A DNA stretch of 64,000 bases from Blastocladiella emersonii ATCC 22665 (lineage: Eukaryota; Blastocladiomycota; Blastocladiomycetes; Blastocladiales; Blastocladiaceae). This document shows positions 54,089 to 62,698 of the stretch, piece after piece. The translations under genes and the position numbers were made by a program. Below the pieces are notes generated by a model, which worked only from the letters and a program-made list of their open reading frames with translations, was not told the DNA's origin and ran no database searches. Each line of letters begins with the position of its first letter. Positions within the stretch are counted from its first letter, which is position 1. The DNA is taken from contig JANHCV010000001.1 of NCBI GenBank assembly GCA_025594325.1, forward strand, positions 3,906,001 through 3,970,000, read 5' to 3'.

Positions 54089-57000
54089 TTACATTCCCGA
54101 CGCGGGACGGCTCGCCCGCCGGGACCCGCTACCCGCCGCCGCCGCCGACCCGGTCCGCGACCCAGCCGCCGGCGCAGCGTTCGCGTCCTCGGCGACCTTG
54201 CCGAGACTCTTCTTGGACATGGTTGATGTTGGCCGCGACGCGTTGCGGATCTCGACGGGGCGCGCCATGCCGCCGGACCGCGGCCGCGACGAGGTGCCGC
54301 CGTTGCCCGAGGACGCGGGGCGGGACGCGGGCTTGGCGGCGGCGGCGTTGCCCGACGACGACGCGGGGCGGGACGACGGCTTCGAGCCAGAGCCGGGAGC
54401 GGGCGCGGCCTCGGCCGCGAGGTCGTAGTGCGAGGCTGGGAGCGCCGTCTTGATGGCCGTCGCGAGGTGGTGCACGGAACCGCTCACGGCTGCCGGCTCG
54501 GCGACGGCGTCAGCGGGCAGCGCGTTTGCCGCATCCTCGGCGGCAGCGTGGCCGTGGTTCTCGCTCGCGTTGAGACTGAACCGCGACTCGGGCAGAGTCG
54601 CGCGGATCGCCGTGTGCAGGTGGTCGTTCGACGCGGCCGTGGGCACGTTCTCCTCGGTGGCGACAGCGGCAGCCGGCGCGTCGACCAGCTCGGCCTTGAC
54701 GGACGCGACCGAGTGGTGGCTGCGGTGCAGCTCGTACGTCGACGCGGGGAGCTCCTTGTGGATGACCTGGTGCAGGTCGTGGCCGTGCGCGTCGGCGTTG
54801 CCGGCGGGCTTGCCCGCGGACGACGGGCGCGAGGACCGGCGGCTCTCGGACTTGGCGGCGAGCGAGTGGTGGCTCGCGGCGCGCACGGGCTCCTCGGACG
54901 CCGGCTCCTCGGCCGCCGGCGCCTCGGCCGACGCGGTCTCGGCGGACACGGGCTCGTCCTTGGCGGCGGCGGCGGCAGTCGAGTGGTGGCTCTGGTGCAG
55001 CTCGTATACGGACGCCGGTAGCTCCTTGTTCACGGCCGTCGCGAGGTGGTTCTCGTGGTCGTCGCCGTGCGCGTCAGCGCCCGCCTTCTCCTCATTCTCG
55101 GGCGCGGCGGCGGGAGCCGAGTCAGTGGCGTTGACCGAGTGGCGGCTCGGCGCGCGGACCGAGTGCTGCGACGCGGCACGGATCGAGTGGTGGCTCTGGC
55201 GCAGCTCGTACGTCGACGCTGGCAGCTCCTTGTTGATGGCGCTCGACATGTGCTCGTCGTCATGCTGCTCGGGCGCCGCCTGCTCAGCGGGCTCCGCCGC
55301 GGGCGCGTCGCGGACAGAGTGCTGCGACGCGGCGCGAATCGAGTGGTGGCTCGCGCGCAGCTCGTACACGGACGCCGGGAGCTCCTTGTTGATGGCGCTC
55401 GAGAGATGGTGCTCGTGCTCGTCGACGGCGGGCGCGGGCTCAGTGGCGGGAGCATCGTGAACCGAGTGGTGGCTCGCGGCAGCGTGGATCGAGTGGTGCG
55501 ACTTAGTCTCCTCGGCCTCCTCAACGACCGCGTTGGCGGGGGCCTCGACGACGGGCGAGTTCTGCGCCGACTCGGCCTCGATGACGGGCGACAGGAGCGA
55601 CCCGCGGCTCGCGGCCTTGGACAGCGCCTTGCGCATGACGGCGGGCGGCGGGCCCTCGGTGTTGGCGGCGATCCCGCTGAGCGAGTGGCGGCTCTGTGAC
55701 GTGGCGAGCTCGTGCGTCGACGCCGGGAGCTCGGTACCCATGGCCTGCGCGAGGAGGCCGTTCTCCTGCGGCTGCGTAGGCTGGTTCTCGGCGACCGCAG
55801 CGCGCGACAGCGAGCGGTGGCTCGACGACTGCGCGAGCTGGGTCTTGGACCCCGACTGCGCGAGCGCCTGCTTGGACCCCGACGGCCGCAGCGACTGCAT
55901 GCTCTTGTTCAGGTCGGCGCGCGACGCCGGGAGACCCGTCTGCATCGCGAGCGCCAGCGTGTTGCTCTTGTCGAGGTGGTCGGCGGACCCGCCCTTGAGC
56001 GGGACCGTGTGCGGGTGGAAGTCGTCGGTCGACGCGGCGTGCGCGGGCTGCGCGAGATCGTGCTGGCTCTTCTCGGCGGCGGCGGGCTTGGCCTCGACGT
56101 CGGCGGCGGGAGCCGCGGCACCGGCAATCGAGTGGTGGCTCTTGTTTAGGACGAGCTCCGACTGCGACACAGGGAGCGGGATCGCGGCCGGGTTGACCTC
56201 GGCGGCGGCAGCGGGTTCGCCCGCCTTGACCTTGTGGAGCGTCGCCTGGCTCGCCGACTTGGCCGCGAGCGCGTCGTTGGTCGTCTCCGAAAGCTTGTTC
56301 GTGGACGCCGCGAGCTTGGCGGTTGAGGCAGCCTTGTCGGTAACTATACATGAGGGAAGCGCAGACAGCGGACGTTAGTCACGCACTCGCGAGAACCGGA
56401 CAGCTTCCGGACGAATCGCCTACCATGGTCTGGCGCGGCAGCAGCGGGGCGAGGAGGCACAAAGGGCGACGGTCCGGCCGTGTCCTCGACCATGGCATTT
56501 TGGTGGGCGAAGTACGCACTGGAGGACATGGCCATACCCGCACCCGCCGTCGTCGTCAGGGGCTGCTGCTGGTGCTCCTCGGGCACGGTGCTGCTCAGCG
56601 CCGCGTTGGACGCGCGCGTTGACGGGCCCGACTTGATGGCCGACGACGAGTCCTTGAGCTTGACCTCGCTCACGCCCTTGATGGCCATGGTCGACGCGTC
56701 GAGGTGCCGCGGCGGGTGCGGGCTCGACTGGTGCGACGCCGAGTGCGACTCGTCGTGCGCGTCGAGACCCTTGTTGTTCGACTACACGGCGAGAACAGCG
56801 GGTTAGATCGGGTCCGGGCTGAGATGGGAGCGTCGCGAGTCGTACCTGGCTGACCGAGAGATCCTTGGTCGAGGCAGCCGCTGCGTGATGCTCGGCGGGC
56901 GCTGCCGCTGGCTTCTCCGATTTGGCGGCGGGCGCATGGGCAGCTGCCGGCGCCGGCACCGGCGCCGACGACGACGACGACGATGCCGCGGCAGCAGCGG

Positions 57001-57260
57001 TGGTGGTGGTGGAAGGCGATGCGGGCGACTTCTTGGCGCCGACCGACTTGTCCTTGAGCCCCTTGCCCTGGCCGGACGGCGACGAGGCGAGGGCGCGCTG
57101 CTCGGGCGACGCCGTAGCCGTAGCGTTACCGGCGCCCGCCGGCGTCGTGGCAGGGCGCGAGGTCTGCTCCTGCGCGAGTTGTTTCGAGGCCCCGCATCCC
57201 TAGACGAGTGGCCGAGTTAGAATGGTTCAAGTCACGCGAGGATCGAGGCATGCGTACCAT
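54089..57260 (-). CDS. Putative N-myristoylated/palmitoylated protein with LPAS-type tandem repeats
   Basis: Four exons, 57260-57258, 57199-56846, 56781-56424 and 56343-54089, encode 989 residues. The first coding exon is just the ATG, directly followed by a GTACGC donor. Joining it to exon 2 gives MGCGASKQLAQEQ. Gly2 with Ser6-Lys7 fits N-myristoyltransferase and Cys3 fits palmitoylation, so a membrane-bound location is likely. The rest is Ala/Ser/Glu-rich and looks disordered. At least nine diverged repeats read like AINKELPASVYEL followed by SHHS (e.g. AINKELPASTYELRQSHHS). The C-terminus is Ser/Arg-rich (SRPASSSG, RRASRPAS) with basic-Ser sites for kinases. No known family recognised. It converges on CFAP58 with ~160 bp between stops. 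Confidence 0.72.
54425..56190. repeat. Coding tandem repeat array (LPxSxxxL ... SHHS units)
   Basis: Units are seen near 54425-54480, 54565-54620, 54710-54775, 54985-55045, 55185-55250, 55340-55410, 55690-55745, 55885-55960 and 56140-56190. The central four are most alike and share KELPAS-x-YEL; the outer ones have diverged. Spacing is about 130-270 bp. Confidence 0.78.
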
Positions 57261-57827
57261 GTCGAAATCAGCAGCAGGGTATTAACGATGTCTCGAGGAT
57301 CGGTTCAGCGGGCGCTACGGTCGCGACGTGAGTGTGAGATCCAGTCCCGAGCGGCAGCACGGGCACGGCATACGAGCAAGGTGGTTGAGGTGCTCGGTTC
57401 GGACAAGTTGCATGCAGAGACTTGCGAGTAGCAGTCCCGAGATCAATGACGTCGGCGTGATGTGTGCCGTTGCACGAGGAGACGCGTGCGGAGTGTAGAC
57501 GCGCGCGCGGGTCGGCTGCTGCAGGAGGTCGGGGCAGCGCAATGATCGAGCTAACATCGGGTCGCGACCGAGCGAGCGCGCGTGTATCCCAAGGCGAGGG
57601 CCATGATACGGTCGCCGGGTCGCCGCAGAGCTCGGTGGTGGTGGGGAGACAAGACACGCCGAAAACGCGTCGCACGACGCGTCGCGTCTCAGACCCACGT
57701 GAGGCGGGCGTTCGCGTGTGAGACATTTGCTGGAGGGGGGAAATTTCTTCTTCGTTATCTATCACGTACACGGTTCCAGTTCGTTTGCAAGGGCTAATAT
57801 ATGCACACACCGACGCACTCCGGGGCA
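57261..57827. promoter_or_regulatory. Upstream region of the repeat protein, dense ACGCGTC cluster
   Basis: 567 bp without a supported gene. At 57645-57725 it has GAGACAAGACACGCCG, AAAACGCGTCGCACGACGCG, TCGCGTCTCAGACCCACGTGAG and CGCGTGTGAGACA. It also holds the 3' flank of the MBOAT gene. Confidence 0.48.
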
Positions 57828-59429
57828 CTACTGGGTCTTGGCCGCGGGCTTCGGGGGCTTCGGGCCGGGGAACACGGCGGTGAGGACGAAGAGAGCGGGC
57901 AGGGCGAGGTGGCCGATCCAGTAGAGCGAGTTAGCAGCGATGATGATGTTCTTGGCCGTGAGCAGGTCGAAGCCGAGCGCGGCGTAGTAGAGGGCGGAGG
58001 TGGTGAGCAGCCAGCACGTGAAGTTGACGACAATCCGGCCGGCAGCGGACTTGGACAGCGCCGCGACCAGCGGCTTGCACGTGTTCTTGAGCCGGGACTC
58101 GACAATCATGTCCACAAACTCCAAAGAGAAGGCGTAGGCGTACGAGGGATGAAAGCCGTGCCATATGGCGAGGAAGGCGAGGGTGCCGACCGAGGAGAGG
58201 TGCTTGTTGCCGAGGAAGCGGAGGCGCTTGAACAGGTACAGCTTGGCCCAGTTGTTGGTGTTGATGTTGAAGGTGCCGATGATGCGGGCGAGCGAGGTGG
58301 CCGTCTCGAAGCCGAGGGCGTCGATGTTGGCGAGGCCCGACCACCGCGGGTGGCCGTTGGCGTCGACGCCGTCGAAGCCCATGCCGCTGAGGATGCAGGC
58401 GCCCTCGGTGAGGATCCAGACGCCGAGGTACTTGGTGAGGGCCGTCTTGCCGGCCATCCACGCGAGGGCGAGGCGGTGGTAGTAGGGCGCGTCGAGGAAG
58501 GCCGGGGTCAGGACGATGGCCGACGAGAAGAACATGGACAGGACCTGGGTCACGGCGAGGTAGCCGACGGCGAGGCCAAATGTCTTGGCGGCAGCCTTGG
58601 CGCCCGTAGACAGCAGCTGCGGGATCGGCATGGAGATGGCGGCCGGGGTCGAGGTGCCGACCGGGGTGTGGGTGCGGAACAGGTCGAGCGAGAGGTAGCG
58701 GCGGTACAGGGCGAACGAGAACTGCGGGCCGACGAGGAACGAGCCCGTGAAGTAGGCGTAGCCGAGGACCTCAAAGTACGAGGGCAGGGTGGCGAGCGAC
58801 AGGTCGCCGGCCCAGGCGGTCGGCGTGCGGTTGGCCTCGGTCTCGATGCGGCGCGGGGCAGCAGCCGGGGCGGGGGCAGCCGGAGCAGCAGCGGCCACCT
58901 CGGTGCCCGAGTCGACGCCGGGCGAGGCGGCGCGCACGGGCTCGGCGGCAGCGGCGGCAGCATCGGCGTTCTTCTTGGCGACAGCCGCGGCGGCGTGCTT
59001 GGAGCCGTCGGCAAAATCGAATGCGAAGCCGATGAGGCGCAGGCACAGGACCGACTGGGGCGTGGTCCAGTTGATGTCGTACTCCTCGGAGGCGGTGAAG
59101 ACGTAGGCAATGAGCAGGTAGGCGCAGTTGAAGACGAAGGCGGCGGCGGCGGCGAGCCAGCGCTGCTTCGGGGCGAGGGCGACCTGGCCGGCGAGGCAGA
59201 TCAGGTAGGTGGCGGTGATGGTGACGAGCGAGTGGACGATGTCGGCGCCGCAGAAGAAGTAGGCGACGGCGAGGCCCGAGGCGACGTTGAAGGCGTTGCG
59301 GGCGGCGGGCGTCCGCGACGGCTTGAGCAGCGAGCGCTGCACGCCGGCGATCGGGTAGGCGGCGAGCACCGACGTGAGCAGGCGCAGCGTCGGCTCGGGG
59401 ATGCCCGTGGCGGCCGAGAGTGCGTCCAT
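57828..59429 (-). CDS. MBOAT-family lysophospholipid acyltransferase (ALE1/LPCAT3-like)
   Basis: Intronless, 533 residues, polytopic ER membrane enzyme. It transfers acyl groups from acyl-CoA to lysophospholipids in the Lands cycle. The catalytic pair is visible: Asn in FNINTNNWAKLYLFKRLRFL and His in FLAIWHGFHPSYAYAF. FLVGPQFSFALYRRYLS and PRWSGLANIDALGFETA are also family hallmarks. Many hydrophobic segments span the chain. An Ala/Pro-rich cytosolic insert lies at ~155-210. The exact lysolipid preference cannot be read. Confidence 0.92.
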   Translation of the reverse strand: MDALSAATGIPEPTLRLLTSVLAAYPIAGVQRSLLKPSRTPAARNAFNVASGLAVAYFFCGADIVHSLVTITATYLICLAGQVALAPKQRWLAAAAAFVFNCAYLLIAYVFTASEEYDINWTTPQSVLCLRLIGFAFDFADGSKHAAAAVAKKNADAAAAAAEPVRAASPGVDSGTEVAAAAPAAPAPAAAPRRIETEANRTPTAWAGDLSLATLPSYFEVLGYAYFTGSFLVGPQFSFALYRRYLSLDLFRTHTPVGTSTPAAISMPIPQLLSTGAKAAAKTFGLAVGYLAVTQVLSMFFSSAIVLTPAFLDAPYYHRLALAWMAGKTALTKYLGVWILTEGACILSGMGFDGVDANGHPRWSGLANIDALGFETATSLARIIGTFNINTNNWAKLYLFKRLRFLGNKHLSSVGTLAFLAIWHGFHPSYAYAFSLEFVDMIVESRLKNTCKPLVAALSKSAAGRIVVNFTCWLLTTSALYYAALGFDLLTAKNIIIAANSLYWIGHLALPALFVLTAVFPGPKPPKPAAKTQ

Positions 59430-59931
59430 GGTGGGGTGGGGGTGCTGCGTGCTGCGAGCGCGGGTGTGGTGCAGGTCGGGTAGGAGGGGAGAGAGGGAGG
59501 GCGCGCCAGGGACGGCGCGCTACTTGTACGCTTGTACGAGTGATGGGCGCCGAGATGCGCGGCGGGCGGCCGGGCGAACGACCGCGAGCGAACCGGGCCC
59601 GTGGGACGCGTGTTGTCATGGCACGTGCAGGTAAAAGGTGGCGCCGATACACGTCCAGCTTGATTTTTACGCTGTTGTTGGGCTCGTTGGTGACCTTGAG
59701 GCATTTCATACTCGCTTGAGTGCACTAGAAGCTATATAACGCGGCGGCAATAGTATAGCAGGCACCGCGATAGATCACGCGCGGGCACGGGTGAGGCGGC
59801 GCCGCGTGCCGTGATCGGCGTTGGCGTCTCGCGGTCGCGGTCTCGCGGCCGACGCGCCTCGCCACTCCACCCTGCTCTCCAGCCAAAAGCAACGCACGGC
59901 ACGACGCACTTGCCGCACCCACACCCCTGCC
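59430..59931. promoter_or_regulatory. Divergent promoter, MBOAT / TMED2
   Basis: 502 bp, no gene supported. GGCACGTGCAGG lies near 59619 and GCGTCTCGCGGTCGCGGTCTCGCGGCCGACGCGCC-type words lie at 59822-59866, with a short AT-richer core around 59720-59765. Confidence 0.4.
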
Positions 59932-60663
59932 ATGCTATCAACCTGGATCTCGCGCGTCGCCGTCGCGCTGTGCGCGCTGCTCGCCGTCGCCGCCGCCATG
60001 ACCGTGCGCGTGCCGCCCTACGACCAGCAGTGCTTCTTCGAGGACCTGGTCCACGGCCAGATCGTGAGCGTCTCGTTCCAGGTCGGCGACGGCGGCAACC
60101 TCGACATCGACTTCTGGGTCTCCGACCCCGACCACGCCATCATGCACATTGTCAACCGCGAGTCGACCGGCACCTACACCTTCACCGTCGCCAAGGACGG
60201 CCGCTACTCGTACTGCTTCAGTAACCAGATGTCGAGCCACCACGAGAAGGTCGTCCAGTTCTCCGTCACGGGCGCCGACGTGCCACCAGTCGACCCCAAG
60301 GGTACCGTTTTGCTCGCACACGCGTTGCAGGCACCACCCGGCTCTGACGCATATTCTCTACAGCCATTGTCGATCCCGTCATGGACGTCGTCAACGAGCT
60401 CTCGCGCGACATTCATGCCATCAAGGAGGAGCAGCAGTACCTCGTCGTGCGTGAGCGCCAGCACCGCAGCAGTACGCGTACTTCTACAAGTCCCCCTCTC
60501 CCTTTACGCGTCACTGACACTAGCACCCCTGCCTCCAGCCGCCGAGGACATCAACACGCGCGTCATGTGGTGGTCGCTGTTCCAGACCGCCATGCTCGTC
60601 GCCGTGTGTCTGTTCCAGGTCTACTACCTCAAGCATTTCTTCGAGGTCAAGCGCGTTGTCTAG
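59932..60663 (+). CDS. TMED2: p24 family cargo receptor, TMED2/Emp24 type
   Basis: Exons 59932-60301, 60364-60471 and 60539-60663 encode 200 residues. Type I membrane protein of COPI/COPII vesicles cycling between ER and Golgi. Signal peptide (ISRVAVALCALLAVAAAMTV), then a GOLD domain with the Cys pair in QQCFFEDLV and RYSYCFSNQMS, and GGNLDIDFWV as in the p24-beta group. Splicing gives RERQHRSTAEDINTRVMWWS before the TM helix and the tail LKHFFEVKRVV, with the FF and basic coat-binding signals. Normal length. Confidence 0.95.
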   Translation: MLSTWISRVAVALCALLAVAAAMTVRVPPYDQQCFFEDLVHGQIVSVSFQVGDGGNLDIDFWVSDPDHAIMHIVNRESTGTYTFTVAKDGRYSYCFSNQMSSHHEKVVQFSVTGADVPPVDPKGTVLLAHALQAPPGSDAYSLQPLSIPSWTSSTSSRATFMPSRRSSSTSSCVSASTAAVRVLLQVPLSLYASLTLAPLPPAAEDINTRVMWWSLFQTAMLVAVCLFQVYYLKHFFEVKRVV

Positions 60664-60854
60664 CTCTTCTCCTCGCCTACACGCGATATATCATCACTTT
60701 TTGAACCGCCTGCTTGCCGCGAGACACTTTCCCGCACTCCACGTGCGCCTGGGGCCGCGTAATCGGAACCTCGGAGCAGTCGCGCTGCGCCATCCGCCAA
60801 ACGAACTTCGCGCCGCGGTCTCTCTCTCCCCCGAACTACACCACCATTATTGCC

Positions 60855-61574
60855 ATGTCATCCGAAGAACCAACGAAACTTGATGCATCTTCCTCAACGC
60901 CAGACGAGGCACCATCGTCCGTTACTCCGACGCCTTGCAGCGGCGCCGCCGACTGCGACATCGAAGACCTCGCGAAACCGATCTACCCGACGGTGCCCTT
61001 CTACGGGCCGTGCATCGTGCGCGACCTCAAGCCCGGCGAGACCAAGCGCTGGTGCACTTGCGGTACCCCCCCTTGCGGCTATTATGATCTCGTGAGCATC
61101 GCGAGACTGATATACGGCGGTTTCTTCAGGTCTGTCCAAGAAGCAGCCGTGGTGCGACGCGAGCCACGTATGTTTCTCATCGTCATTGGCGTCGTAGCTT
61201 GCTCACGCGTGGTCCGATCGTAGCGCGGCACGCCGTTCAAACCGCTAGTCTGGAAGGTTCCCGAGCGTCAGCAGTCGCTCTTCGCCATCTGCAACTGCAA
61301 GTACACAAAGTACGCGCTCAGCCTTGCTCCGCGACATCTCCAGCAACTGACCCCGCTTCCAACCGTAGAGCACCACCGTACTGCGACGCAACGCGTACGT
61401 TCGCCCACTTCGCGAGCCGCCATCGCATACTCACGCTGCTCGTTCGTGACAGACACGAGCTGCCCGCTCGAAATCTACAAGCGCCAGAAGGCGTGCCAGA
61501 GCGACCACTCGCCCACCGTCAAGCTCTGCTCGGATTGCGGGTGGACACCAGACACGGTTCTGATCGACCTGTAA
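60855..61574 (+). CDS. CISD3: Dual CDGSH iron-sulfur protein (CISD3-like) with Cys-rich C-terminal extension
   Basis: Five exons (60855-61062, 61130-61167, 61224-61309, 61369-61394, 61453-61574) encode 159 residues. Two [2Fe-2S] CDGSH motifs appear only after splicing: CTCGLSKKQPWCDASH and CNCKYTKAPPYCDATH. Each keeps the three Cys and one His ligand. In both, the usual Gly after CD is Ala. Two motifs in one chain is the mitochondrial CISD3/Miner2 layout. After the second motif come ~40 extra residues, TSCPLEIYKRQKACQ and LCSDCGWTPD, with four more cysteines that could bind zinc. The N-terminus is acidic and not an obvious presequence. A 26-nt exon carries most of the second motif. Confidence 0.86.
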
Positions 61575-62138
61575 ACGGAATTTGATGGAGCAACGTGTTC
61601 ACATACTTTCGTATGACTCTCGGTGTCTGCCAGAGTTGAAGGCGAACGAAAACGCGACAAGGCGATGACAATCTACGCGATTACTCGTCACGCGAATATC
61701 ACGTGCGGGTGTGAGACGCGACTGTCTCGCGTTTCACCTCGCGTCGCGGCTCGAGAGAAGTCCTCGCAACCGACGTTCTACCAGCTTTCGTGCACATGCT
61801 TGACCATTGGTTCGGGAATGTTGATGTTGATGTTGTGCGTGCTCGAAACTCTTCGCTCTGCACTGAGTTCATGCGCACCATTCATACGGAGGGGCTTTCG
61901 TCACAACACTCCACATCTTGGACTATGAAGTGCGGGTCATCCTACAGTGTTTGGGGCTGCGTGATGGCCATAGCGATGAGCCACTGCGCCAGCAGGGATT
62001 CGGTGGCGCCAGCGTGCCGATCCGACAGGATCCACCGCACCTCACCGCAGTACTGCCCGTCCGGCCACCGCACTGACCGCAGGGACGATTTTCCAGTGAT
62101 GTCCGAGATCGAACCTGCTCTCTCCACAACAAACTGCT
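61575..62138. other. Gene-poor, less GC-rich intergenic region with motif cluster
   Basis: 564 bp. At 61687-61760 it has CGTCACGCGAATATCACGTGCGG, GTGAGACGCGACTGTCTCGCG and CTCGCGTCGCG. The remainder has mixed composition and short open frames on both strands with no recognisable family. Nothing further supported. Confidence 0.4.
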
Positions 62139-62492
62139 ATGGAATCACAACCAAACTCGGCCATCAACGGCCCTGGCCCCGCGACCGTCGACCCAGCGGC
62201 CGCCCTCGGCGCCGTGCTCGCGGGTCCTGCCGATGCCATCGCGGCTTTGGCACGCGGCTACGTCGTCGATCGCTTCATCCGCACGCACCCACGCTTCGAC
62301 CCGGCGGCCTCGCCGCTACCGTCGGCCTGGTATCGGGCCATCGAGCATAGCTTGACTTACGCTGACATTCCGTTCGCCGAGCGCGTCGAGTGCATCCTTG
62401 GCCTCATCGACGCGCCCGAATTCGTCATGTACGTCAAGAGCGAGCTTCTCCAGCTTGAGGACTCGTCAAGCACGTCAATGTACGAACGGTAA
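62139..62492 (+). CDS. Short paralog of the downstream gene's N-terminal domain
   Basis: 117 residues, intronless. DAIAALARGYVVDRFIRTHP, ERVECILGLIDAPEF and KSELLQLEDSSSTSMYER align end to end with residues ~8-115 of the next gene, with about half the positions identical by eye. The frame stops just where the longer paralog continues (MFERLREFF). It may be a truncated duplicate, a free-standing domain, or the 5' exon of a gene whose remainder has decayed. No function is known for the domain. Confidence 0.55.
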   Translation: MESQPNSAINGPGPATVDPAAALGAVLAGPADAIAALARGYVVDRFIRTHPRFDPAASPLPSAWYRAIEHSLTYADIPFAERVECILGLIDAPEFVMYVKSELLQLEDSSSTSMYER

Positions 62493-62698
62493 TTCCATTT
62501 GTTTTCTTTGATACATACATTTGTTGCATGACTAGTTCTTCGCGTTAATGAGCGACGCATCTCCGACGGGTCGTGAGACAAGTTGCGATATTTGACGCGG
62601 GCCGCATGTGACCGATTTTCGACTCGAATCCATGAGTGCTTCCGCGGCCGACTCTGACTCTTGCTCCGCGCCGATGAAGCATAGAACGTCCACTCGCC

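Noticed and set aside
54450-55460. Cys/Trp-rich plus-strand frame with SSY-x-DAGSS repeats over the repeat protein
   Set aside because: It is the antisense image of the KELPAS/SHHS repeat array. The minus-strand frame is longer, splices cleanly and gives MGCGASK.
57801-59483. 560-codon plus-strand frame over the MBOAT gene
   Set aside because: Gly/Val/Glu-rich shadow; the minus strand has MBOAT catalytic motifs.
61942-62127. Minus-strand frame with a plausible-looking peptide in the gap before the paralog pair
   Set aside because: No ATG, no family recognised, mixed codon use; possibly an eroded fragment but not supportable.
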